7,089 nt of DNA. It comes from Bacteroidales bacterium UBA3623. Lineage in GTDB: Bacteria; Bacteroidota; Bacteroidia; Bacteroidales; UBA932. Below the pieces are notes generated by a model. It did not search any database, had not been told where the DNA came from, and saw nothing but the letters and a program-made list of their open reading frames with translations. Shown here piece by piece: positions 1 to 5,232 of this stretch (its first letter is position 1; every line of letters starts with the position of its first letter). The stretch covers positions 1 to 7,089 of the forward strand of contig DFLI01000072.1 of the NCBI GenBank assembly GCA_002373715.1, given 5' to 3'. The position numbers were made by a program, and so were the translations under genes.

Positions 1-2297
1 TCTCCGCGGTACACGTCAAAGAGGCTCACGCTCTTGATGAGCTTCTTGCCGGCACGCAGGGCCGATGTACGGACATCGGCATATGCAACGCCTTCATCCA
101 GCAGGAGGGCCAGGTCTCTGCGCACCTCGGGGAAGCGGGGCATTTCCTTGAAGGAGAACTTATCCCGCTTGATGAGGGTGAAGAAGACCTCCCAGTTGAT
201 TTCTGCGGCGAACACCGGCTGCTTCACGCCGAAGCGCTTGCACAGGGCGGGGTTCAGGGTGCCCAGGGTGGTCAGGAGCTTGGGCTCCTTACCGGGCAGG
301 CTGTAGGTGATGCCTTCGGAGAAGAGGTCTGCAGGGGCAGCGCCCATCTGCAAGGTGCTGGCATCTACGCGGTAGCGGGCCAGCAAGGCCTCCACATAAC
401 CCTTCAGCAGGAAGAAGTTGGACTTCTGGGCGGGGTTGCGCCAAGCCTTGTCCGGCGTTCCGCTAATGAACAGGGAGAAGCAGCGGTGCTCCTCATAACC
501 AGCCAGGGTGGTGCCGTCCGTCTCGGGCAGGCGCTGGTAAACGGAGCCGTACTCGAAGAACTTGAGGGAAGTGGCCTGACGGTTCAGGTTATAGGCCACT
601 ACCTCCAGACCGTTCAGCAGCAGCGTCTGGCGCATCACGTTCAAATCCTGGGAAAGCGGGTTCACAATGTGGACGCACTTTTCTGCCGGGAAGGTTTGCA
701 GCTTGGTATAGTATTCCTCCTTGGTGAGGGAGTTGTTCATGGTTTCCACAAAGCCGTTGGCGGCCAGCCAGTTGGAGATGGCGTTGCGGGTGGCCTCAGG
801 GTCCGGCTGCTGGGAAGGGTTCACGCTCATGCGCAGGTTCTGCGGTAACTCAATGTTGTTGTAGCCGTAGATGCGGAGAATCTCTTCCACCACGTCGCAC
901 TCGCGGGTTACGTCCACCATGTAGGTGGGGGCGGCTACCACGGCGCCATCGGCCTTTTTCTCTACGAAGATGTAATTGAGGCCTTCCAGAATCTTTTCAA
1001 TGGTGGCGTGGCCAATCTTCTTGCCGATGAAATGCTCTATGCGGTTGTAGTCCAACTCTATGCGGGCGCGCTCAATCTTGGTGGGGTAAACCTCACGTAC
1101 TTTGCCCACCACCTTGCCACCGGCCACCTCCAGGATGAGGAGGGCGGCACGCTTGGCAGCGTAAAGGGCGGCCTCCGGGTCTGCTCCGCGCTCGAAGCGG
1201 AAGCTGGCGTCGGTACTTAGCTGCTGGCTCTTGGCGGTTTTGCGGATGCTCACGGGGTCAAAATAGGCGCCCTCGATGAACACGTCCACGGTGCTTTCCG
1301 TCACGCCGGAGTCTTCTCCTCCGAACACACCGGCAATGCACATGGGACCGGCCTGGTTGGCAATGACCATGTCGCATGCGTGGAGCTTGCGCTCGATGCC
1401 GTCCAGCGTGCGGATGGGCTCTCCCTCGGCGGCGCGGCGCACAATGACCTTGCCACCGGTTTTGGCTGCGTCGAAGGTGTGCAGCGGCTGGCCCGTCTCA
1501 AAGAGCACGAAGTTGGAAATATCCACCACGTTGTTAATGGGCTTAAGGCCGATGGAAAGCAGGCGCTCCTGCAGCCACTCGGGGCTGGGGGCCACCTTTA
1601 CGCCCTTCACGGTAATGCCCACGTAACGGGGGGCGCCGGCGTTGTCCAGCACCTCCACGGGGATGGACTCTCCCTCCCCTTCCTTGAAAGCCTCAACGGA
1701 AGGAAGGCACAGCTGGCAAGGGATGTCCTTGCTCTTGAGATAACCGTACAGGTCTCTGGCTACGCCAATATGGGAAGCCGCATCAATGCGGTTGGCGGTG
1801 ATTTCGTATTCAATGACAGCTTCGTCCTTGAGCTGCAGATATTCCTTGGCAGGAGTGCCCACAACAGCGGTTTCCGGCAGCACCATAATGCCTTCGTGGC
1901 TGGAGCCTATTCCCAGTTCGTCCTCGGCGCAAATCATGCCGAAGCTCTCCACTCCGCGAATCTTGGACTTCTTAATCTTGAAGTCTCCGGGGAGCACCGT
2001 GCCCAGCTGGGCGAAGAGCACCTTCTGGCCGGCGGCCACGTTGGGAGCGCCGCACACCACCTGGACAGGTTCCGGGGTGCCGTCGTTCACGGTGGTCACG
2101 TGCAGGTGATCGCTGTCCGGATGGGGTTCGCAGGTGAGCACCTGGGCCACCACTACGCCCTTCAGACCGCCAGGAATTACCTCCTGCATCTCTACGCTGT
2201 CTACCTCAATGCCGATGGAGGTCATGGCCTCTGCCACCTGTTCGGGCGTGAGGTCGGCCTTCAAATACTCTTTTAACCAGTTGTAACTTAGTTTCAT
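1..2297 (-). CDS. pheT: Phenylalanine--tRNA ligase beta subunit, C-terminus cut by window edge
   Basis: Beta chain of the alpha2-beta2 enzyme that charges tRNA-Phe in the cytoplasm. I translated the frame from the ATG at 2297: it is open for 765 codons and runs off the left edge, so about 50 residues are missing compared with the ~820 usual in this phylum. Domains in order: N-terminal MKLSYNWLKEYL; EMAP/OB-type tRNA-binding domain at about 45-155 (HPDSDHL, VCGAPN, SKIRGVESFGM); B3/B4 editing domain at about 220-390 (INNVVDISNFV, GQPLHTFD); B5 domain at about 408-482, ending in RECDVVEEILRIYGYNNI; catalytic-like class II core at about 500-700; start of the FDX-ACB anticodon-binding domain (FPEVRRDLALLL at 722-733). 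Met1 is the family start. The leader is A-rich (AAAAAACATACAAT) without a Shine-Dalgarno motif, as usual in Bacteroidota. No TAnnTTTG promoter lies in the 43-nt gap after ftsY, so co-transcription with ftsY is likely. No frameshift or in-frame stop was seen. Confidence 0.97.
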   Translation of the reverse strand, partial: MKLSYNWLKEYLKADLTPEQVAEAMTSIGIEVDSVEMQEVIPGGLKGVVVAQVLTCEPHPDSDHLHVTTVNDGTPEPVQVVCGAPNVAAGQKVLFAQLGTVLPGDFKIKKSKIRGVESFGMICAEDELGIGSSHEGIMVLPETAVVGTPAKEYLQLKDEAVIEYEITANRIDAASHIGVARDLYGYLKSKDIPCQLCLPSVEAFKEGEGESIPVEVLDNAGAPRYVGITVKGVKVAPSPEWLQERLLSIGLKPINNVVDISNFVLFETGQPLHTFDAAKTGGKVIVRRAAEGEPIRTLDGIERKLHACDMVIANQAGPMCIAGVFGGEDSGVTESTVDVFIEGAYFDPVSIRKTAKSQQLSTDASFRFERGADPEAALYAAKRAALLILEVAGGKVVGKVREVYPTKIERARIELDYNRIEHFIGKKIGHATIEKILEGLNYIFVEKKADGAVVAAPTYMVDVTRECDVVEEILRIYGYNNIELPQNLRMSVNPSQQPDPEATRNAISNWLAANGFVETMNNSLTKEEYYTKLQTFPAEKCVHIVNPLSQDLNVMRQTLLLNGLEVVAYNLNRQATSLKFFEYGSVYQRLPETDGTTLAGYEEHRCFSLFISGTPDKAWRNPAQKSNFFLLKGYVEALLARYRVDASTLQMGAAPADLFSEGITYSLPGKEPKLLTTLGTLNPALCKRFGVKQPVFAAEINWEVFFTLIKRDKFSFKEMPRFPEVRRDLALLLDEGVAYADVRTSALRAGKKLIKSVSLFDVYRG

Positions 2298-2315
2298 ATT
2301 GTATGTTTTTTCGTC

Positions 2316-2336
2316 ATGCCCGGCTTGGCCGGGCAT
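2316..2336. repeat. Perfect 9-bp GC-rich hairpin between ftsY and pheT (REP-like palindrome)
   Basis: ATGCCCGGC, loop TTG, GCCGGGCAT: a perfect 9-bp stem with a 3-nt loop, starting 4 nt past the ftsY stop codon. On the plus strand it is followed by CTTTTTA and preceded by a run of six T. Read in the direction of the genes it is followed by GACGAAAAAAC, so it lacks the U-tract of a terminator for ftsY. It is either an intergenic palindromic repeat, a stabiliser of the ftsY 3' end within an ftsY-pheT transcript, or a terminator for plus-strand (antisense) transcription coming from pheT. The structure is certain; the role is inference. Confidence 0.75.
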
Positions 2337-2340
2337 CTTT

Positions 2341-3261
2341 TTACCGGATATCTTCCAGTTTAAATAAATCTTCTACGAATTCTTTCTTGTCAAAGACCTT
2401 GAGGTCTTCCACGCCTTCTCCTATTCCCAGGAACTTGATGGGGAACTTGAAGCTGTCTACAATTCCTACCACCACGCCTCCTTTGGCGCTTCCGTCCAGC
2501 TTGGTAACGGCCAAGGCGGTTACATCCGTGGCCTTGGAGAACTCCCGGGCCTGGATAAAGGCATTCTGGCCGGTAGAGGCGTCCAGCACCAGCAGGACCT
2601 CATGCGGGGCCTCCGGGACCACCCGCTTGATAACGTTGCGGATTTTGGTGAGCTCGTTCATCAGGTCCACGCGGTTGTGCAGGCGGCCGGCGGTATCTAT
2701 GAGCACCACGTCGGAGCCTTTGGCCACGGCCGATTTCACCGTATCGAAAGCCACGGAGGCAGGGTCTGCTCCCATGGGCTGCTTCACAATGTCTGCCCCG
2801 GCGCGCTCTGCCCATACGGTGAGCTGCTCCACGGCGGCGGCGCGGAAAGTATCGGCCGCTCCTATGGTAACCTTCTTTCCCTGTTCCGTGAGCATGGCGG
2901 CCAGCTTGCCGATGGTGGTGGTTTTACCCACGCCATTCACGCCCACAACCAGCATTACGTAGGGTTTCTTGGAAAAGTCGAAGGGCTGCACGGCCTGGTC
3001 CGGACCCATGAGGTTGGCAATCTCATCCCTGATGAGGGCCACCAGTTCCTCCATATCCACGTACTTATCCTTCTCCACCCGGTCCTCAATGTTTTCGATG
3101 AGCTTCAGGGTAGTGTCCACGCCCATGTCGCTGCTAAGCAGCGCCTCTTCCAGCGCATCCAACACATCTTCATCCACCTGAGACTTGCCCGTAATGGCCC
3201 GTCCCAGCTTCTGGAAGAAGTTCAGATTGGTTTTTTTAACGCCGTTTGCAAAAATTCCCAT
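2341..3261 (-). CDS. ftsY: Signal recognition particle receptor FtsY (SRP-GTPase)
   Basis: Membrane-associated SRP receptor. It pairs with Ffh in a shared GTPase cycle and hands translating ribosomes to the Sec translocon. The protein has 306 residues. The helical N domain (about 10-85) leads into the G domain: G1 P-loop GVNGVGKTTT at 107-116, DTFRAAA at 137-143, DTAGR at 189-193, TKLDG at 253-257 and the closing GIGE at 279-282. It has no long acidic A domain of the E. coli type; a short N-terminal segment (MGIFANGVKKTNLNFFQKLG) precedes the N domain, as in most Bacteroidota and Gram-positive FtsY, and is presumably the lipid-contacting part. The ATG at 3261 is supported because the next Met is residue 46, inside the N domain. 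A TAnnTTTG promoter sits only 6 nt upstream, so the mRNA may be nearly leaderless. In many Bacteroidales, as I recall, ftsY directly follows rpmB-rpmG-DUF4295; here asnA separates them. Confidence 0.97.
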   Translation of the reverse strand: MGIFANGVKKTNLNFFQKLGRAITGKSQVDEDVLDALEEALLSSDMGVDTTLKLIENIEDRVEKDKYVDMEELVALIRDEIANLMGPDQAVQPFDFSKKPYVMLVVGVNGVGKTTTIGKLAAMLTEQGKKVTIGAADTFRAAAVEQLTVWAERAGADIVKQPMGADPASVAFDTVKSAVAKGSDVVLIDTAGRLHNRVDLMNELTKIRNVIKRVVPEAPHEVLLVLDASTGQNAFIQAREFSKATDVTALAVTKLDGSAKGGVVVGIVDSFKFPIKFLGIGEGVEDLKVFDKKEFVEDLFKLEDIR

Positions 3262-3267
3262 AGTTTA

Positions 3268-3298
3268 CAAAGGTACATATTTTCTCGAAGAGAAACAA
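3268..3298 (-). promoter_or_regulatory. Bacteroidota-type promoter for ftsY
   Basis: Reading the minus strand, TACCTTTG (3275-3268) matches the Bacteroidota -7 consensus TAnnTTTG exactly. TTG (3298-3296) lies 20 nt upstream as the -33 element, within the usual spacing. The expected start of transcription falls about 3-4 nt before the ftsY ATG at 3261, predicting an almost leaderless mRNA. It shows that ftsY need not depend on asnA transcription. Confidence 0.75.
3281..3295. promoter_or_regulatory. Palindrome inside the ftsY promoter spacer (possible operator)
   Basis: TTTCTC-GAA-GAGAAA is a perfect 6-bp inverted repeat with a 3-nt centre. It lies wholly between the -33 and -7 elements of the ftsY promoter, where a bound regulator would block polymerase. 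The palindrome is seen directly; the operator role is inference, and no regulator is recognised. A 6-bp arm can occur by chance in A/T-rich sequence. Confidence 0.35.
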
Positions 3299-3301
3299 TG
3301 G

Positions 3302-3354
3302 TGCCGCCAATCCAAATAATCGCGATTCTGTGCGTTCTATTTGTACTGGCGGCA
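3302..3354. repeat. Stem-loop repeat element, copy 1 (downstream of asnA)
   Basis: Arms 3302-3318 and 3338-3354 are inverted repeats of 17 nt with 15 matching positions (outer core TGCCGCCA/TGGCGGCA). The loop contains the 10-nt palindrome AATCGCGATT (3318-3327). The 51-nt core 3303-3353 matches copy 2 at 43 of 51 positions without gaps. It abuts the -33 side of the ftsY promoter. No T-tract follows on either strand, so it is not a canonical terminator. Confidence 0.8.
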
Positions 3355-3384
3355 AGGATATGGGCCGATGGGATAATTTTCGCT

Positions 3385-3435
3385 GCCGCCAATCCAGAGA
3401 AACGCGGTTCTGTGCATTCTATGTGGATTGGCGGC
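3385..3435. repeat. Stem-loop repeat element, copy 2 (just after the asnA stop)
   Basis: GCCGCCAATCCA (3385-3396) and TGGATTGGCGGC (3424-3435) form a perfect 12-bp stem around a 27-nt loop. It is exactly the same length (51 nt) as copy 1 and begins 82 nt after it. Loop block 3403-3422 (CGCGGTTCTGTGCATTCTAT) matches 3321-3340 of copy 1 at 18 of 20 positions, so the loop is conserved as well as the stem. In the direction of transcription the stem starts 4 nt after the asnA stop codon. It could protect or end the asnA transcript, but lacks a U-tract. I do not recognise the family. Confidence 0.8.
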
Positions 3436-3439
3436 TGGC

Positions 3440-4450
3440 CTATGCTAATTCGATGCCGGCGTTGTGACAGGCTTCCCGCATATCGGCAGGCCAGATAGAG
3501 CTCTGAATTTCGCCGATGTGGGCCTTTCTGAGCAGGAACATGCAAAGGCGGGACTGGCCGATACCACCGCCAATGGTCTGGGGCAGCTTGCCTTCCAGCA
3601 GGAGGCGGTGGAAGTATAGGTTTTCCTTAGAGAGCTGACCACGCTCTTCCAGCTGTCGATGCAGAGTAGGGGCATCTACGCGGATGCCCATACTGGAGAT
3701 CTCAAAGGCGCTTTCCAGTACCGGATTCCATAGGAGAATATCCCCGTTGAGCGTCCAGTCGTCGTAGTCGGCGGCGCGGCCGTCGTGAGACTGTCCGTTG
3801 GATAATTTGCCACCGATTCCCTGCACGAATACGGCTCCGTACTCCTTTGCGATGGCGTTTTCACGCTCTTTGGGACTCTTGTCCGGGAAGCGCTGCAGAA
3901 GCTCTTCGGCCGTAATGAAGAAGATCTCTTCCGGAAGGATGGGTACAATCTGAGGGAACTCCACGTACAGCTTGTTCTCCGTCACCTTCACGGCTTCGTA
4001 TATGCGGCGAACAATCTTGTGCAGGAACTCGGTGGTGCGCTGCTCGGGAAGCATCACCTTCTCCCAGTCCCACTGGTCCACATAAATGGAGTGGATGTTG
4101 TCCAGGTCTTCATCCGGGCGCAAGGCGTTCATATCCGTATAAATGCCGCGGCCGGGTACTACGCCCAGCTCGGCCAGTTTCAGACGCTTCCATTTGGCCA
4201 GGGAGTGTACTACCTCTGCCGGCGCCTCGTTCATGCTTTTTACGGGGAACTTAACCGGGCGCTCCACACCGTTAAGGTCGTCGTTAAGGCCCTGCCCGGA
4301 AAGCACCATCATGGGTGCTGTTACACGCAGGAGCGCCAGCTGTGCGCTCAGGTTCACCTGAAACATATCTTTTACGGCCTTGATGGCCTTTTCCGTCTGC
4401 TCGACGCCGCCCAGCAGATTGCGGTAATTCTTGGGGATATACACTGACAT
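3440..4450 (-). CDS. asnA: Aspartate--ammonia ligase (asparagine synthetase A)
   Basis: Cytoplasmic enzyme that makes asparagine from aspartate, ammonia and ATP through an aspartyl-AMP intermediate. Its fold is related to the class II aspartyl/asparaginyl-tRNA synthetase core. The protein has 336 residues, close to the ~330 of E. coli AsnA and complete at both ends. Family blocks seen: VEQTEKAIKAVKDMFQ (16-31), RVTAPMMVLSGQGLNDDLNG (42-61), GRGIYTDMNALRPDEDLDN (100-118), IYVDQWDWE (122-130), SHDGRAADYDDW (221-232), SSMGIRVD (252-259) and the class II motif-3-like GGGIGQSRLCM (294-304). The ATG at 4450 gives MSVYIPKNYR, the normal family N-terminus. The gene stands alone between a terminator (4520-4565) and the ftsY promoter, with its own promoter upstream, so it is probably a single-gene unit. 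It uses ammonia rather than glutamine, which suits ammonia-rich habitats such as the gut (inference). Confidence 0.97.
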   Translation of the reverse strand: MSVYIPKNYRNLLGGVEQTEKAIKAVKDMFQVNLSAQLALLRVTAPMMVLSGQGLNDDLNGVERPVKFPVKSMNEAPAEVVHSLAKWKRLKLAELGVVPGRGIYTDMNALRPDEDLDNIHSIYVDQWDWEKVMLPEQRTTEFLHKIVRRIYEAVKVTENKLYVEFPQIVPILPEEIFFITAEELLQRFPDKSPKERENAIAKEYGAVFVQGIGGKLSNGQSHDGRAADYDDWTLNGDILLWNPVLESAFEISSMGIRVDAPTLHRQLEERGQLSKENLYFHRLLLEGKLPQTIGGGIGQSRLCMFLLRKAHIGEIQSSIWPADMREACHNAGIELA

Positions 4451-4457
4451 AACAGTA

Positions 4458-4491
4458 CAAAGATAATGTTTTTTCAGTCCCCGTACACCAA
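4458..4491 (-). promoter_or_regulatory. Bacteroidota-type promoter for asnA
   Basis: Reading the minus strand, TATCTTTG (4465-4458) fits the -7 consensus TAnnTTTG. The best -33 candidate is TTG within GTTTTGG (4491-4489), 23 nt away, slightly longer than the usual 19-21. The last base of the -7 box is only 7 nt from the asnA ATG, predicting a leader of about 3-4 nt. The -33 element lies inside palindrome copy A (4481-4514), which suggests regulation at this point. Confidence 0.65.
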
Positions 4492-4514
4492 AACACCCCT
4501 TTTCGTGTACGAAA
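4481..4514. repeat. 34-nt palindrome copy A, overlapping the asnA -33 element
   Basis: CGTACAC (4482-4488) pairs with GTGTACG (4505-4511); then comes a C-C mismatch, then AAAA (4490-4493) with TTTT (4500-4503), loop CACCCC. It is a repeat of 4532-4565: 26 of 34 positions match, and five of the eight differences fall at positions 15-20, that is the loop plus the closing base of the right arm. No T-tract follows in the gene direction (GGGGACTG), so unlike copy B it is not a terminator. Its position over the asnA -33 box makes it an operator candidate, or the relic of a duplicated terminator. Confidence 0.75.
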
Positions 4515-4519
4515 GGTCG

Positions 4520-4565
4520 AAAAACAAAAGTCCGTACACCGAAACGGGCTGTTTCGTGTACGGAC
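4520..4565 (-). terminator. Intrinsic terminator of the rpmI-to-bL38 gene string (palindrome copy B)
   Basis: On the minus strand, GTCCGTACAC then GAAAC pair with GTTTC then GTGTACGGAC. This gives 15 bp with a single bulged base around a 5-nt loop (4546-4550), followed at once by TTTTGTTTTT (4529-4520). It lies 21 nt after the stop codon of the DUF4295/bL38 gene. This is a textbook Rho-independent terminator for the ribosomal-protein/lepB string, and it isolates asnA from that transcript. The stem is also the second copy of the 34-nt palindrome found over the asnA promoter. Confidence 0.85.
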
Positions 4566-4586
4566 CTTTAGTTCAGAGGGAAAAAG

Positions 4587-4745
4587 TTACTTCTTGGCGA
4601 AGAATTCCTTTTCCTTACCCTCTTCCACCAGCTGCTCTACGAATACGTAGGCACCGGTCTTGGGGCTCTTTTCCATACGGATTACCTTCACCATGTGCTT
4701 GGCACCAGCCTTAGCATCGAAGGTTGCAACTGCTTTCTTTGCCAT
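4587..4745 (-). CDS. DUF4295 family protein, Bacteroidota ribosomal protein bL38
   Basis: A 52-residue, lysine-rich protein from MAKKAVATFD to KEFFAKK. I translated it from the ATG at 4745 to the TAA at 4587. The central block MEKSPKTGAYVFVEQLV (24-40) is the family signature I know from Bacteroidales, where the gene sits directly after rpmB and rpmG, as here (12 nt after rpmG). From memory, the family was found as an extra large-subunit protein, named bL38, in the Flavobacterium johnsoniae ribosome structure; I cannot check that here. No cysteines, signal peptide or membrane segment. The leader ATTTGAACT has no Shine-Dalgarno motif. It is the last gene before the terminator at 4520-4565, so it should be made from the same mRNA as L28 and L33. 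Short but reliable, because family match and position agree. Confidence 0.92.
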   Translation of the reverse strand: MAKKAVATFDAKAGAKHMVKVIRMEKSPKTGAYVFVEQLVEEGKEKEFFAKK

Positions 4746-4757
4746 AGTTCAAATAGT

Positions 4758-4946
4758 TTATTTAATCTCACGGTGGAGGGTTACTTTCTTGAGGTACGGG
4801 TTGTACTTCATACGCTCCAGGCGGTCGGGGGTGTTCTTCTTGTTCTTGGTGGTGATGTAACGGGACATACCGGGAACACCGCTAGCCTTCTGCTCTGTGC
4901 ACTCCAGGATGACCTGCACCCTGTTTCCTTTCTGTTTCTTTGCCAT
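4758..4946 (-). CDS. rpmG: Large-subunit ribosomal protein bL33
   Basis: A 62-residue basic protein of the 50S subunit that lies near the tRNA exit site. The sequence MAKKQKGNRVQVILECTE followed by SRYITTKNKKNTPDRLE and KYNPYLKKVTLHREIK is the bL33 pattern through its full length. It has one cysteine (residue 16) and lacks the two CxxC pairs of zinc-binding bL33, so it belongs to the zinc-independent type. The ATG at 4946 gives the common MAKK start; it follows rpmB by 22 nt and precedes the bL38 gene by 12 nt. The leader CCTTTAGAATT has no Shine-Dalgarno motif, and no TAnnTTTG promoter lies in the gap, so it is read from an upstream promoter. Confidence 0.97.
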   Translation of the reverse strand: MAKKQKGNRVQVILECTEQKASGVPGMSRYITTKNKKNTPDRLERMKYNPYLKKVTLHREIK

Positions 4947-4968
4947 AATTCTAAAGGATTAAAAAGGG

Positions 4969-5211
4969 TTAAACAAGGCTCACGTATCCTTTCTCCTGAG
5001 CGGCCTTAAGGGTGGCGTCGAGACCATTCTTCTCGATGATACGCATGCCCTTGGTGGTGACCTTCAGGGTGATGAAACGCTGTTCGGACTCGGACCAGAA
5101 TTTCTTGGTCTTGAGGTTGAGGGAGAAGTCGCGCTTGGTGCGCAGCTTGGAATGGGCCACATTGCAGCCAATCATTCTCTTCCTACCGGTTATCTGACAA
5201 ACCTTTGACAT
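4969..5211 (-). CDS. rpmB: Large-subunit ribosomal protein bL28
   Basis: An 80-residue basic protein of the 50S subunit, near the E-site side of the ribosome. Diagnostic pieces are the N-terminal MSKVCQITGRKRMIGCNVAHS (VCQITG and N-V-SH pattern of bL28), TKRDFSLNLKTKKFW in the middle and the C-terminal GLDATLKAAQEKG. The full family length is present. Only two cysteines (5 and 16) are seen, not a CxxC zinc site. It begins 21 nt after lepB and is followed by rpmG after 22 nt; the rpmB-rpmG-DUF4295 trio is a standard Bacteroidota set. The leader AAAAAAAGTAAAATATT is A/T-only except for one G and has no Shine-Dalgarno motif. I see no TAnnTTTG promoter in the gap, although a promoter inside lepB cannot be excluded. 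Confidence 0.97.
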   Translation of the reverse strand: MSKVCQITGRKRMIGCNVAHSKLRTKRDFSLNLKTKKFWSESEQRFITLKVTTKGMRIIEKNGLDATLKAAQEKGYVSLV

Positions 5212-5232
5212 AATATTTTACTTTTTTTATTG

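Noticed and set aside
1380..2276. Long open frame on the plus strand (298 codons)
   Set aside because: It lies wholly antisense to pheT, which translates cleanly with all family domains. Its composition (Gly/His/Leu-rich) matches no family I know and follows from the codon bias of the sense gene.
3302..3435. CRISPR array
   Set aside because: Only two diverged copies with one 31-nt interval between cores, strong inverted arms and no cas genes nearby.
3385..3435. Canonical intrinsic terminator for asnA
   Set aside because: The stem is strong, but the sequence after it in the gene direction (AGCGAAAATTATCC) has no U-tract and the 27-nt loop is too large for a typical terminator.
2602..3498. 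Long open frame on the plus strand (298 codons)
   Set aside because: It is mostly antisense to ftsY, then crosses the ftsY promoter, both 51-nt repeats and the end of asnA. No recognisable domain and no promoter on that strand.
4451..4586. Riboswitch or attenuator leader for asnA
   Set aside because: The predicted start of transcription is downstream of both palindromes, leaving a leader of only a few nucleotides, so they would not be in the asnA mRNA.
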